A stretch of DNA of 64,000 bases from Tragulus kanchil (GCA_022376925.1 JAIOJX010000005.1:97313001-97377000); one strand, 5' to 3'; counted from the first letter of the stretch, positions 23,690 through 36,803 are shown. Translations and numbers: made by a program. The notes: generated by a model from the letters alone, not told the origin.

Positions 23690-24400
23690 TGTACAACCTG
23701 GGTTTCAAAGAGGCAGAGGAACCAGGGGTCAAATTGCTAACATTAGTTGCATCATGGTGAAAGGCAGAGAGTTCCAAAAAAGCATCTACTACCGTTTCAT
23801 TGATTACACTAAAGCCTTTGACTGTGTGGACCACAACAGTGGGATAACCTTAAAGAGATGGGAACCAGACCACCTTATGTAGCCCCTGAGAAGCCTCTGT
23901 GTAGGTCAAGAAGCAACAGTGAGAACTAGACATAGAACAGACTGGTTCAGAATTGGAAAAGGACAACATAAGGCTATATATTGCCACACTGCTTATTTAA
24001 TTTATGTTCAGAATACATCATGCAAAATGCTGGGCTGGATGCATCATTAAGCTGAAATCAAGATCGCCGCAAAAAATATCATCAACTTTAGATATATAGA
24101 TGATACAACTCTATGGCAGAAACTGAAGAAGAACTGAAATGCTTAATAAAGGTGAAAGAGGAGAGTGAAAAAGCTGGCTTTAACATTAAAAAACCAAGAT
24201 CATGAAATTCATCCCCATTACTTCATGGCAACCAGAGGGGAAAAAGTGGAAGCAGTGACATATTTTGTTTTCTTGGGCTCCAAAATTACTATGGACAGTC
24301 TGGTATTCTTGTCTGGGAAATTCCATGGACAGAGGATCCTGACAGGCTATAGTCCATGGGGGTCACAAAAGACTCAGACATGACTTACTGACTAAACAGC
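23690..24400 (+). mobile_element. Decayed BovB (RTE), RT part
   Basis: It continues the BovB at the RT domain: GGCAGAGGAACCAGGGGTC, a TTTGACTGTGTGGACCACAA segment, CACTGCTTATTTAATTTATG and a FRYIDDT motif at 24087-24107, where the usual Tyr-Ala-Asp-Asp has Ile for Ala. It ends in the GGCTCCAAAATTACT part. Not coding-competent. Confidence 0.85.
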
Positions 24401-24557
24401 AACAAAACAACATCCAACACTGCTCACTATGCAAAATCCAGAAAGTTTATTAGAGTGGGAGTGGACCTCTAACAAGTAAATAACATTAGTAGGTGGCTGA
24501 AAATGTTAGCCATTTGTTTTTGTCTTGCATTTTGTGTTTTTTAGTCAATAAGAATGA

Positions 24558-25457
24558 CTGCCATAGAAGCCAGGAGACACATGAAGAGATGCTCAGTATC
24601 CCTCATTATTGGAAAAATGCAGATCAGGGCTGCGGTGAGATGTCACCTCACTCCAGTCAGAATGGCCATCACCAAAAAATTCACAGACAGTTGATGCTAG
24701 AGAGGGTGTGGAGAAGGGGAAACATTCTTGGGCTGTTGCTGGATAGGGATTGGTACAGCCTCTATGGAAGACAGTGTGGAGATTTCTTAAAAAACTAGGA
24801 ATAAAGCACCACGTGACCCAGAAATCTCACTACTGGGCATATACCCTGAGGAAATCAAAACTGAAAGACACATATGTTCCCCAATGTTCACTGCAGCACT
24901 TTTTGCAATGGCTGGAACATGGAGACAACCTAGATGTCCATCGGCGAATGAATGGATAAAAAAACTTTGGTACATATATACAGTGGAATATTTCTCAGCG
25001 GTGAAAAGAAATGCATTTGGATTAATCCTAATAAGGTGGATGAGTCTAGAGCCTATTATGCAGAGTGGAATAAGTCAAAAAGAGGACAAATGTAGTATAC
25101 TGGCACATGTATATGGAATCTAGAAAGATGGTACTGTTAAATGCATACAGAGCAGCAATGGAGAAACAGACATAGAGAATAGACCTATGGTCATTGTGGG
25201 GAGGGAGGAGTGGGTGAGAAGTATGGAAAAAGTAACATGGAAACCTACACAACCATATGTAAAAGAGACAACCATTGTGGATATGCTTTAAGACTAAGGG
25301 AACTTATATGGGGGCTACGCAACAGCCTGGAGGGGTGGGATGGGAGGGCCTGGGAGAGGGGGTTCCGGTGGGAGGGGTCAAGGGTACACCTATGACTGAT
25401 TTGGATTTATGTATAGCTGTAAACAACAAAACTCTGTAAAAGTGAAATAAAAATAAT
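24558..25457 (+). mobile_element. L1 3' end (lower duplicate)
   Basis: 5'-truncated L1: the last third of ORF2 (LISQ...-type text, EYFSAVKRNAFGLI, ILAHVYGI) and a G-rich 3' UTR ending AACAAAACTCTGTAAAAG. The same element lies at 25657-26556. Confidence 0.85.
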
Positions 25458-25512
25458 TCTACATATCAAAAGAAAAATGACTTCCATAGATAACGTTTTT
25501 ATATATTCTTAC

Positions 25513-25578
25513 CTTACGTTGTATGGACCCCATTCTCACTGACTTTACATCCACAGACTGGTAAGTGAGCCACAAGCC
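25513..25578 (-). pseudogene. RYR2: Partial duplicate of RYR2 exon 13
   Basis: The last 66 nt of exon 13 (roughly GLWLT... to SIQRK) with the same gtaaga donor as the copy at 26611. It breaks off at 25578 inside the exon, with no acceptor, where the lower copy of the duplicated block 24456-26676 ends. Confidence 0.85.
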
Positions 25579-25656
25579 AAAAGTTTGGGAGTGGACCTCT
25601 AACAAGTAAATAACATTAGTAGGTGGCTGAAAATGTTAGCCATTGGGAATAAAAAC

Positions 25657-26556
25657 TGCCATAGAAGCCAGGAGACACATGAAGAGATGCTCAGTATCCC
25701 TCATTATTGGAAAAATGCAGATCAGGGCTGCGGTGAGATGTCACCTCACTCCAGTCAGAATGGCCATCACCAAAAAATTCACAGACAGTTGATGCTAGAG
25801 AGGGTGTGGAGAAGGGGAAACATTCTTGGGCTGTTGCTGGATAGGGATTGGTACAGCCTCTATGGAAGACAGTGTGGAGATTTCTTAAAAAACTAGGAAT
25901 AAAGCACCACGTGACCCAGAAATCTCACTACTGGGCATATACCCTGAGGAAATCAAAACTGAAAGACACATATGTTCCCCAATGTTCACTGCAGCACTTT
26001 TTGCAATGGCTGGAACATGGAGACAACCTAGATGTCCATCGGCGAATGAATGGATAAAAAAACTTTGGTACATATATACAGTGGAATATTTCTCAGCGGT
26101 GAAAAGAAATGCATTTGGATTAATCCTAATAAGGTGGATGAGTCTAGAGCCTATTATGCAGAGTGGAATAAGTCAAAAAGAGGACAAATGTAGTATACTG
26201 GCACATGTATATGGAATCTAGAAAGATGGTACTGTTAAATGCATACAGAGCAGCAATGGAGAAACAGACATAGAGAATAGACCTATGGTCATTGTGGGGA
26301 GGGAGGATGGGTGAGAAGTAGGGAAAAAAGTAACATGGAAACCTACACAACCATATGTAAAAGAGACAACCATTGTGGATATGCTTTAAGACTAAGGGAA
26401 CTTATATGGGGGCTACGCAACAGCCTGGAGGGGTGGGAGGGGAGGGCCTGGGAGGGGGGGTGCGGGTGGGAGGGGTCAAGGGTACACCTATGACTGATTT
26501 GGATTTATGTATAGCTGTAAACAACAAAACTCTGTAAAAGTGAAATAAAAATAATT
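25657..26556 (+). mobile_element. L1 3' end adjoining RYR2 exon 13
   Basis: Upper copy of the same L1 within duplication 7. Its A-rich terminus is about 55 bp from the exon 13 donor, in antisense orientation to RYR2. Confidence 0.87.
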
Positions 26557-26610
26557 CTACATATCAAAAGAAAAATGACTTCCATAGATAACGTTTTTAT
26601 ATATTCTTAC

Positions 26611-26775
26611 CTTACGTTGTATGGACCCCATTCTCACTGACTTTACATCCACAGACTGGTAAGTGAGCCACAAGCCTGTATTGATATGTTGTATATAGCA
26701 CACAGAATCTCCGTATTTTATTTCAGATGTTCCCATGCCATCAACTTCTTTTCTCACTCCTGCATCCAATTTTTC
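26611..26775 (-). CDS. RYR2: RYR2 coding exon (probably exon 13)
   Basis: A 165-nt phase-0 exon of 55 codons, from EKLDAGVRKEV through KYGDSVCYIQH to MGSIQRK. The acceptor is tttcag and the donor gtaaga. It completes the second beta-trefoil domain, human residues about 336-390. Gly357 (of KYGDS), a reported CPVT position in people, is conserved. The stretch YIQHINTGLW has Ile-Asn where I recall Val-Asp in human RYR2. The 3' 66 nt of this exon and its donor also occur at 25513-25578 in a tandem duplicate. The copy here is taken as real because only it continues to a proper acceptor. A plus-strand L1 3' end lies about 55 bp past the donor. Confidence 0.95.
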
Positions 26776-27133
26776 CTGAAAGAGAAAAAGAGATAAGCAA
26801 AGGATTTAAAAATACTAGTTTATTTCAAAAGAACTTTGCCTTGTTGTAAATCATGTTTCTTGAAAAACACAGCTCTCTGAAATAATAATGGTCAAATGTT
26901 CAACTGTAGCAGTTCAACCTCTCCTGGAAACTGAGTAGGAGATTGCCAAGATAAATAACATACTCCTGAATTATTCATACTGGTAGAAAATTATTTTGGC
27001 CATAACACAAAATTTTATATTGCTTCATGGCAAACTCCAAACCAGAAACCTTAAAATCAGTAATTAAGGCTTCATATTCTTTCTGGATTATTATTTTTAT
27101 GATTGATGTCTAAGCACACAAGTTTGGGGGACA

Positions 27134-29397
27134 GGAAATCCAATTTTGAGCCTAATCTCTGCCACTTAGTACCTCTGTGGCCTTGGCATACGTTAATTAA
27201 AGCTTTTAAGCATCTGTTTTCTGTAAATAAAGCTAACAAGAGACCCTCCCCATGATATCAGAAAAAAATGAGATAATGAAAGCAACATTTTCTGCACAGT
27301 CCCTGGCATAAAATAGACACACCTTAATAAACTTTCATAATTTTGACCATGAAGATGGTATGATAATGGTGATGATGATCTCTGTTTTCATGAGGAGGTT
27401 AGGGATAACGGTGATTTCTTTCAAACCCTAATCAAGGCTATAATTCAGTTTCAACTACTGTAGTCTGGAGACTATAGAGCTCCCTATACTACACAGAAAC
27501 AAGCAATCCTCTGATATCAACTAAATGTTTCTTTTCGATCCTTACTTGTTTTCACGTTTCCTCCTTCAATTTTCCCTTCCATGCTTCATTCTGATATTCA
27601 AGAACCCATTATGTCTTGAAGTTCTGTGCAATTCTTAAGATAACAGGGAAAATAACTAATGCTCTAAAAAAAACAAAAAACAAAAAAACTAATGCTCTTT
27701 CGGTTGTAGTATCTCTTTCTGTGGTTTCTTATTCTCCTTGGTATAATTTTCCTTGTCAAATTTACTTTAAGTTTCATGTATTTCTTTGGCTATTTTAGTG
27801 CTGTTTGAAATCAGTACTAGTTACATAAATGTTTCTAAAAATTAGGTTGCAATCACTCAGTATGTCTGTTAAACCAAAAGGAACAATTAAGAGAAACAGA
27901 GTTTTGATTTCTTGTGGTATTATAATACCACACTAATAATTAGCAACTTCAAAATAATTATGGACACTCCACTAACAATTGAAAATTAAAATTTAAATGA
28001 GTTGTGATTCTTAATGCAAAAAGGGTCAAGGTCATATAAGAAAGTGAATGTAATTATAATTTAAGTTGATTTAACCATTATGCAAATAACTTGAAACATT
28101 ATTCTAAGAATCTGCAATAAAATAGATAATAAACCATTCCAATTTCATTCTATCAAACTAGATAAAAGTACTAATCTACTTATACCAAACCTATAAATAG
28201 GGAAATTAAATTCTAGGGAAAATATACAACAATGCAATTATCTCCTTATATTCTTATATTTTTGGATTATTATTTATAAACAGGGGAAATCCAATTTTGA
28301 GCCTAATCTCTGCCACTTAGTACCTCTGTGGCCTTGGCATACGTTAATTAAAGCTTTTAAGCATCTGTTTTCTGTAAATAAAGCTAACAAGAGACCCTCC
28401 CCATGATATCAGAAAAAAATGAGATAATGAAAGCAACATTTTCTGCACAGTCCCTGGCATAAAATAGACACACCTTAATAAACTTTCATAATTTTGACCA
28501 TGAAGATGGTATGATAATGGTGATGATGATCTCTGTTTTCATGAGGAGGTTAGGGATAACGGTGATTTCTTTCAAACCCTAATCAAGGCTATAATTCAGT
28601 TTCAACTACTGTAGTCTGGAGACTATAGAGCTCCCTATACTACACAGAAACAAGCAATCCTCTGATATCAACTAAATGTTTCTTTTCGATCCTTACTTGT
28701 TTTCACGTTTCCTCCTTCAATTTTCCCTTCCATGCTTCATTCTGATATTCAAGAACCCATTATGTCTTGAAGTTCTGTGCAATTCTTAAGATAACAGGGA
28801 AAATAACTAATGCTCTAAAAAAAACAAAAAACAAAAAAACTAATGCTCTTTCGGTTGTAGTATCTCTTTCTGTGGTTTCTTATTCTCCTTGGTATAATTT
28901 TCCTTGTCAAATTTACTTTAAGTTTCATGTATTTCTTTGGCTATTTTAGTGCTGTTTGAAATCAGTACTAGTTACATAAATGTTTCTAAAAATTAGGTTG
29001 CAATCACTCAGTATGTCTGTTAAACCAAAAGGAACAATTAAGAGAAACAGAGTTTTGATTTCTTGTGGTATTATAATACCACACTAATAATTAGCAACTT
29101 CAAAATAATTATGGACACTCCACTAACAATTGAAAATTAAAATTTAAATGAGTTGTGATTCTTAATGCAAAAAGGGTCAAGGTCATATAAGAAAGTGAAT
29201 GTAATTATAATTTAAGTTGATTTAACCATTATGCAAATAACTTGAAACATTATTCTAAGAATCTGCAATAAAATAGATAATAAACCATTCCAATTTCATT
29301 CTATCAAACTAGATAAAAGTACTAATCTACTTATACCAAACCTATAAATAGGGAAATTAAATTCTAGGGAAAATATACAACAATGCAATTATCTCCT
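27134..29397. repeat. Tandem duplication 8 (27134-28246 / 28285-29397)
   Basis: Offset a constant 1151 bp; I see no internal differences. A 38-bp AT-rich filler separates the copies. The content is unrecognised intron. The right part is present a third time through duplication 9. Confidence 0.95.
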
Positions 29398-31245
29398 CAA
29401 AATAAAACAAGAAGCCTCTAACATTCTTTTTGCTTTTCCTTTCTCCCAGGAAATTGGTTCCCAGTCTATTTATAGGCTTGTAGATTGTGCTTTTAAAAGC
29501 TGCAGTTACAAAGTGCAAAGGTATGCTGTGTTTGCTTTTTACTGAAGTAGTTAACATCACTCTCTGGATTATAAATTTTAATTGCAAAACTTCATGATGA
29601 TCATGTTTTTGTAATTACTCTTATCCTCCAGCCAAGTAGGAACTGCTAAAGTGACATTAGAGGGGAAAAATGGGTGATTATTTGCTGTTTAAAAGGACAA
29701 AGGCCAGTCCCGTTCTTTCCTTCTTTTATTTCCTATCATTTTCTATAGCTCAAGTTTAGGAGAAATTCTGACGAAAATAATCTAGATGCTCTAACCAATC
29801 ACTATGCTAAGAACATGACAACGCTCGGAGTATCTAACAAGAAAATAGTCTGTATTAATAGAAATAAAGTGTCCAAGTTAGGTGAATAGTCCTAAAATCC
29901 TGTAGTAGGTAATCTATGTCTGAATTGGTGGCCTTTATTTTTAGCGTTACCTTGATTTATTTTATAAATCACCTAGATCTAGTTGTTTTTGAGTTATTCT
30001 GGTTTTGGGAAATGATGGTGTAGTTTAGGTAGGCTAATTCTCCCATAGAAAATTTGGAAATATATTTTTCAGCATTTACTGTTAGGCACTTGAGAAACAC
30101 CAAAAGCAGAGAGAAAGTGAACAGCAGATTTCTCTGTAAAGACCAAGAGTATCCATCCGGGGGTTTTACGTGTGCCGAGGCTCGAATTAAATTTAAATTT
30201 GGACACTCCACTAACAATTGAAAATTAAAATTTAAATGAGTTGTGATTCTTAATGCAAAAAGGGTCAAGGTCATATAAGAAAGTGAATGTAATTATAATT
30301 TAAGTTGATTTAACCATTATGCAAATAACTTGAAACATTATTCTAAGAATCTGCAATAAAATAGATAATAAACCATTCCAATTTCATTCTATCAAACTAG
30401 ATAAAAGTACTAATCTACTTATACCAAACCTATAAATAGGGAAATTAAATTCTAGGGAAAATATACAACAATGCAATTATCTCCTCAAAATAAAACAAGA
30501 AGCCTCTAACATTCTTTTTGCTTTTCCTTTCTCCCAGGAAATTGGTTCCCAGTCTATTTATAGGCTTGTAGATTGTGCTTTTAAAAGCTGCAGTTACAAA
30601 GTGCAAAGGTATGCTGTGTTTGCTTTTTACTGAAGTAGTTAACATCACTCTCTGGATTATAAATTTTAATTGCAAAACTTCATGATGATCATGTTTTTGT
30701 AATTACTCTTATCCTCCAGCCAAGTAGGAACTGCTAAAGTGACATTAGAGGGGAAAAATGGGTGATTATTTGCTGTTTAAAAGGACAAAGGCCAGTCCCG
30801 TTCTTTCCTTCTTTTATTTCCTATCATTTTCTATAGCTCAAGTTTAGGAGAAATTCTGACGAAAATAATCTAGATGCTCTAACCAATCACTATGCTAAGA
30901 ACATGACAACGCCGGAGTATCTAACAAGAAAATAGTCTGTATTAATAGAAATAAAGTGTCCAAGTTAGGTGAATAGTCCTAAAATCCTGTAGTAGGTAAT
31001 CTATGTCTGAATTGGTGGCCTTTATTTTTAGCGTTACCTTGATTTATTTTATAAATCACCTAGATCTAGTTGTTTTTGAGTTATTCTGGTTTTGGGAAAT
31101 GATGGTGTAGTTTAGGTAGGCTAATTCTCCCATAGAAAATTTGGAAATATATTTTTCAGCATTTACTGTTAGGCACTTGAGAAACACCAAAAGCAGAGAG
31201 AAAGTGAACAGCAGATTTCTCTGTAAAGACCAAGAGTATCCATCC
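29112..31245. repeat. Tandem duplication 9 (29112-30158 / 30200-31245)
   Basis: Offset 1088 bp, with one base lost (ACGCTCGG against ACGCCGG). The filler of 41 bp between the copies includes CpG-rich sequence unlike either flank. It shares its left part with duplication 8. Confidence 0.95.
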
Positions 31246-31816
31246 AGGTGATTGGTAAGAAGCAGCCTTTACCTAGGGGCAAACACTGTCCAGTATGCCT
31301 GAGGCTCAAGCAGAAGAAAGCTGCTGCCTTATTGACATTGGAGGTATCAGAAGACACAGTTTGAGGCTTATAAACAGACAAAAAAAAAAAAAAAAACTAG
31401 ACGAGTTAAACCCTGGATAAGAAAAATAGCCACAAAATCTGTTTTGTACAATTGCCCCATTCTTGTTGACCACTATACTATGCACACCCAGGAGAGTCCT
31501 AGTTAATAGCAACAGCTAGACACCACAGTAGTACTAGCAATGCAAAACAGTATTGCGCACAAATAGTACTAGGAGCATCCCACTGATGAAAAGAGAAATT
31601 GGAGCTTCAGTTCAGTCAGGTTCACTAACTGCCAAAACCAAAGTCACTCTTCAGGTAAAAAAAAAAAATACCCCCAATCCTAGCATTCAAACAATTCCAC
31701 TCAGGAATGTTTGGAAAATCTAATTTTCAAATGAGTGTTAATACAGTTCCAGAAGTTAAAAAGATCAGCCTGAATAAAGATCAAGTTTTGGCATTGGTTA
31801 TACCAGAGCAGCTCAT

Positions 31817-32005
31817 GACTTCCCTGGTGGCTCAGTGGTAAAGAATTCACCTCCCAATGCAGGAGAGACAAGAGATGCAGGTTCAGTATCTGGGTTGGGA
31901 AGATCCCTTGGAGCAGCCAATGGCAACCTGCTTCAGTATTATTGCCTGGAGAATCCTATAGACAGAGAAGCCCAGTGGGCTCAGCATAGCAACTGATCAT
32001 AGCAT
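31817..32005 (+). mobile_element. Bov-tA SINE
   Basis: GACTTCCCTGGTGGCTCAGTG head, GGTTCAGTATCTGGG B-box region and AGAGAAGCCCAGTGGGCTCAG tail, typical of Bov-tA. Confidence 0.85.
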
Positions 32006-32902
32006 ACCAAATTGACTCATGTCTGTATTAATAGAAATAAAGTGTCCAAGTTAGGTGAATAGTCCTAAAATCCTGTAGTAGGTAATCTATGTCTGAATTG
32101 GTGGCCTTTATTTTTAGCGTTACCTTGATTTATTTTATAAATCACCTAGATCTAGTTGTTTTTGAGTTATTCTGGTTTTGGGAAATGATGGTGTAGTTTA
32201 GGTAGGCTAATTCTCCCATAGAAAATTTGGAAATATATTTTTCAGCATTTACTGTTAGGCACTTGAGAAACACCAAAAGCAGAGAGAAAGTGAACAGCAG
32301 ATTTCTCTGTAAAGACCAAGAGTATCCATCCAGGTGATTGGTAAGAAGCAGCCTTTACCTAGGGGCAAACACTGTCCAGTATGCCTGAGGCTCAAGCAGA
32401 AGAAAGCTGCTGCCTTATTGACATTGGAGGTATCAGAAGACACAGTTTGAGGCTTATAAACAGACAAAAAAAAAAAAAAAAAACTAGACGAGTTAAACCC
32501 TGGATAAGAAAAATAGCCACAAAATCTGTTTTGTACAATTGCCCCATTCTTGTTGACCACTATACTATGCACACCCAGGAGAGTCCTAGTTAATAGCAAC
32601 AGCTAGACACCACAGTAGTACTAGCAATGCAAAACAGTATTGCGCACAAATAGTACTAGGAGCATCCCACTGATGAAAAGAGAAATTGGAGCTTCAGTTC
32701 AGTCAGGTTCACTAACTGCCAAAACCAAAGTCACTCTTCAGGTAAAAAAAAAAAATACCCCCAATCCTAGCATTCAAACAATTCCACTCAGGAATGTTTG
32801 GAAAATCTAATTTTCAAATGAGTGTTAATACAGTTCCAGAAGTTAAAAAGATCAGCCTGAATAAAGATCAAGTTTTGGCATTGGTTATACCAGAGCAGCT
32901 CA

Positions 32903-33092
32903 TGACTTCCCTGGTGGCTCAGTGGTAAAGAATTCACCTCCCAATGCAGGAGAGACAAGAGATGCAGGTTCAGTATCTGGGTTGGGAAGATCCCTTGGAG
33001 CAGCCAATGGCAACCTGCTTCAGTATTATTGCCTGGAGAATCCTATAGACAGAGAAGCCCAGTGGGCTCAGCATAGCAACTGATCATAGCAT
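32903..33092 (+). mobile_element. Duplicate copy of the Bov-tA at 31817
   Basis: Same element in the upper copy of duplication 10. Confidence 0.85.
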
Positions 33093-33567
33093 ACCAAATT
33101 GACTCATGATTAAATCAAAACTATGTCTGAACAACTCTTCTCCTTAAGTGATATATACACACTGGACATAATATTGCAAATTAGACTCATTAAGAAATAG
33201 TCCTATAGGATTATGTTTTAATTATATGCGCCAGGTTGTTCAAAGAGATTCTACTAGTATTAACTGAAACCTTCCTTCAATGTCTTCAAACTGTTCTATT
33301 AAGTGGCTGAGAGGAAGAAGATAAAGGCCTACCTCCTTAGATGATGGAGTGTTTTGGTAATATCCAGTTCTCCTTAAGACAAATAATGGCTGAAGTTATG
33401 AGAGTTAAAAGGTTAACAAAATTTATTTGTTTACTTCTTTATGGGGCCACATTTTGGCAAAGAAGAGTTGTCATTGTGAAAATATAAGTCTGACAATGCT
33501 ACGGGCTCACAGAAATTACTGGGAGTGAAAAACCAGGCCAAGCTTAGCCCATCAAGGGCAGAATTAC

Positions 33568-33585
33568 AAAAAAAAAAAAAAAAAA
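33568..33585 (+). repeat. Poly-A run
   Basis: 18 A in unique intron with no recognisable retroelement body upstream. Confidence 0.8.
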
Positions 33586-34115
33586 GTCAGCTGGTTTTAG
33601 CCCTGGTGCACAGAAATCTCATGAGAAAATAGTGGGTGAGCTTGTAGACAGAACAGCTTTAATGCTTCGCTTCTATTGAGAGATGTAAAGCAGCCTCTAG
33701 GAGATCCCCCTTTCTTCTCTTCCATAACCTTAAAAAAGGCACCCCCACGCTCTGCATCTCCAACTCTAGCTCACCTTTCAAGTGTTTTTAACCTCACAAT
33801 ACTTGGCCAACTTGGTTCTTTCACTAGACCACGGAAGTAGAAATTAACAAGCATTTAACAGACGACCAGAACTCTACCCTAGATTCCCCTTCAGAAATCT
33901 CACGAATAAACTGTACTGCAACTAAAAAAAGATCAGGAGAAGTAGATGAGCCTGTATGCAGTGGGTGATAGACATGATCCCCTATCTGAATGATTCACTG
34001 AGAGTATATCCCAGTCCAATGGGTGCATATCCATTTTAGCCACCGTAAATAATGCTTCAGTGAAAAGGTGCATATATCCTTTCAAATGAGTGATAAACTT
34101 CATCTTAACCACAGA

Positions 34116-36273
34116 TGGTTTCAGAAGCTCACTGTCAGGCTTACTGCAATTAAAAACTAAAACTGAATTTTTGTATCTTTTATAAAATCATAGTTGGCAC
34201 TACTTTCTATTATGCTATGAAAATCCCTTGAGAAACACCACTTGGTTGCAAGAATTTATTCTGAATTTAATCCTGATTAAATGCAAACTCTATCTCCATT
34301 AAGAACTTTGTATAACTATTTTGATAAGAAAAAAGCCCAAGTTCTCCACTTTGATTTTAATATTTAGCTATTTAATCAATCACTAAGCAACCTTAATAAG
34401 CAGATGATCACATAAGCAGATGAGAAATATTTCTTTTCTGCTACTATTATTATTACTAAATCGTAAGCTATATCATTAAAAGAGGCTGCAGATTTACTAT
34501 TAATGCCTAGGTTCAGAGTTTACATCTGCCACTCAACTCATCTAAGCCTAAATTTCCTCATCTACATAATGAAGATTAAAAACAGTATCTAAGTATCTAA
34601 CAGTGTCTATGGGTTTGAACTAGTATTAAATAAGAAAATACATGTAAAGGATTTAGCAGACTACATGGCACATTATACATTGTTAATTTTACTCTTATTT
34701 TCACTGTGTTGCTCAATAGGTATTACAATATATTAAACATTTTTTGAACCAAAAATACAAATCTGAAATAACAACATACTAAAACTCTGTCCTAAAATAT
34801 TGTTCTATCTTTTACAATTTGCTCCATAATCCTTGCAACCTCAGCAGCAGTCTTATTTGAGGTTGATATTCCATCATTCCAATAGGCAAAGATTTCTATT
34901 CATGGTGCCTGAGGGGAAAAGGATTGGAGAAAATCACCTACAGAGGAATACTGTAGTGGTATTTTAAGCTTAAAAATAAATGACATCTTGGGGACAGTGT
35001 AATACATAGATGACTGGCCAGACCTATCTTGTGATTAAAACTGACATTTCAACACACTAATGCAATGATTACAAATTTCAGGATTAGAGAAAGTGAAAAA
35101 AAGGTCTATGAAAACATACATGAATCAAACTGAATTCTTCTCAATATAAAATGTTAAAAACCCAAAACAAACAAGCAAGTAATTCCCATTCCCCTGGTTT
35201 CAGAAGCTCACTGTCAGGCTTACTGCAATTAAAAACTAAAACTGAATTTTTGTATCTTTTATAAAATCATAGTTGGCACTACTTTCTATTATGCTATGAA
35301 AATCCCTTGAGAAACACCACTTGGTTGCAAGAATTTATTCTGAATTTAATCCTGATTAAATGCAAACTCTATCTCCATTAAGAACTTTGTATAACTATTT
35401 TGATAAGAAAAAAGCCCAAGTTCTCCACTTTGATTTTAATATTTAGCTATTTAATCAATCACTAAGCAACCTTAATAAGCAGATGATCACATAAGCAGAT
35501 GAGAAATATTTCTTTTCTGCTACTATTATTATTACTAAATCGTAAGCTATATCATTAAAAGAGGCTGCAGATTTACTATTAATGCCTAGGTTCAGAGTTT
35601 ACATCTGCCACTCAACTCATCTAAGCCTAAATTTCCTCATCTACATAATGAAGATTAAAAACAGTATCTAAGTATCTAACAGTGTCTATGGGTTTGAACT
35701 AGTATTAAATAAGAAAATACATGTAAAGGATTTAGCAGACTACATGGCACATTATACATTGTTAATTTTACTCTTATTTTCACTGTGTTGCTCAATAGGT
35801 ATTACAATATATTAAACATTTTTTGAACCAAAAATACAAATCTGAAATAACAACATACTAAAACTCTGTCCTAAAATATTGTTCTATCTTTTACAATTTG
35901 CTCCATAATCCTTGCAACCTCAGCAGCAGTCTTATTTGAGGTTGATATTCCATCATTCCAATAGGCAAAGATTTCTATTCATGGTGCCTGAGGGGAAAAG
36001 GATTGGAGAAAATCACCTACAGAGGAATACTGTAGTGGTATTTTAAGCTTAAAAATAAATGACATCTTGGGGACAGTGTAATACATAGATGACTGGCCAG
36101 ACCTATCTTGTGATTAAAACTGACATTTCAACACACTAATGCAATGATTACAAATTTCAGGATTAGAGAAAGTGAAAAAAAGGTCTATGAAAACATACAT
36201 GAATCAAACTGAATTCTTCTCAATATAAAATGTTAAAAAAAAAACCCAAAACAAACAAGCAAGTAATTCCCAT
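34116..36273. repeat. Tandem duplication 11 (34116-35189 / 35195-36273)
   Basis: Offset 1079 bp rising to 1084 after a poly-A run (5 A against 10 A, near 35157 and 36235). A 5-bp filler. The content is unrecognised intron. Confidence 0.95.
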
Positions 36274-36274
36274 C

Positions 36275-36458
36275 GGGCTTCCATGGTGCCTCAGATGGTA
36301 AAGAATCTGCCTACAATGTAGGAGACCTCGATTCAATCCCTGGGTTGTGAAGATCCCCTGGAGAACAGGGAACCCACCCCAATATTCTTGCCTGAAGAAT
36401 TCCATGGTTCATCCATGGGGTCACAAAGAGTCGGACGTGACTGAACAATTTGACTTTT
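36275..36458 (+). mobile_element. Bov-tA SINE
   Basis: GGGCTTCCATGGTGCCTCAG to GAGTCGGACGTGACTGAAC. It starts exactly after the end of duplication 11. Confidence 0.85.
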
Positions 36459-36803
36459 GCCATATGTATATGCATCAAAAGATCACATAATACATCTTAA
36501 TTTTATACATTTAAGTGTCAATTATATCTCCATAAAGCTGAGGCGAGAAAGAGATCCAATATCAGTGATATTATAAACTATCTCTCATTTTATTGTGTTT
36601 ATTCTGAATATATATAGTTATCAACAATTGTTGATTATTCTGCAAATCCTTAATTTGAGAATGGCTAGTGAATATTCACATTAGTACAAAGATATCCCAA
36701 TGACAATTTCAAAAATCATGCCTTATATTAACTAGTAGAACAGATTTTTAAACGCCATTCTCATAATTTTAAGTAAGAATAATTTTAATGATCTGGTCTT
36801 TTT

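Larger units (their letters stand above)
17445..26610 (-). other. RYR2: RYR2 intron 13
   Basis: About 9.2 kb as printed, nearer 5.9 kb after collapsing three duplications. It contains a CHR-type SINE, a decayed BovB with an L1 3' end inside it, and a second L1 3' end abutting exon 13. Unrecognised stretches are 17478-18360, 18479-19226 (with its copies at 19539-20284 and 21092-21427) and 20285-20760. Confidence 0.8.
24456..26676. repeat. Tandem duplication 7 (24456-25578 / 25586-26676)
   Basis: Offset falls from 1130 to 1098 bp because, about 60 bp into the copies, the lower one has about 32 bp more (near 24514-24556) than the upper (near 25645-25656). The rest matches closely, apart from small indels in G-rich L1 3' UTR (near 25210 and 25340). 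It includes the L1 3' end and part of RYR2 exon 13. Confidence 0.92.
30935..33108. repeat. Tandem duplication 10 (30935-32021 / 32021-33108)
   Basis: Offset 1086-1087 bp with no filler; the copies abut. The only difference I see is one extra A in a poly-A run (near 31380 and 32466). It includes a Bov-tA element. The left end is a third copy of material in duplication 9. Confidence 0.95.

Noticed and set aside
24165..24383. 72-codon frame
   Set aside because: It is a piece of decayed BovB ORF in the 3' region, not a gene.
27660..27695. A/C-rich simple repeat with repeated TAATGCTCT flanks as a transposon footprint
   Set aside because: The 9-bp flanking repeat around an A-rich core could be a tail-only retrotransposition, but no element body is present and the support is weak.
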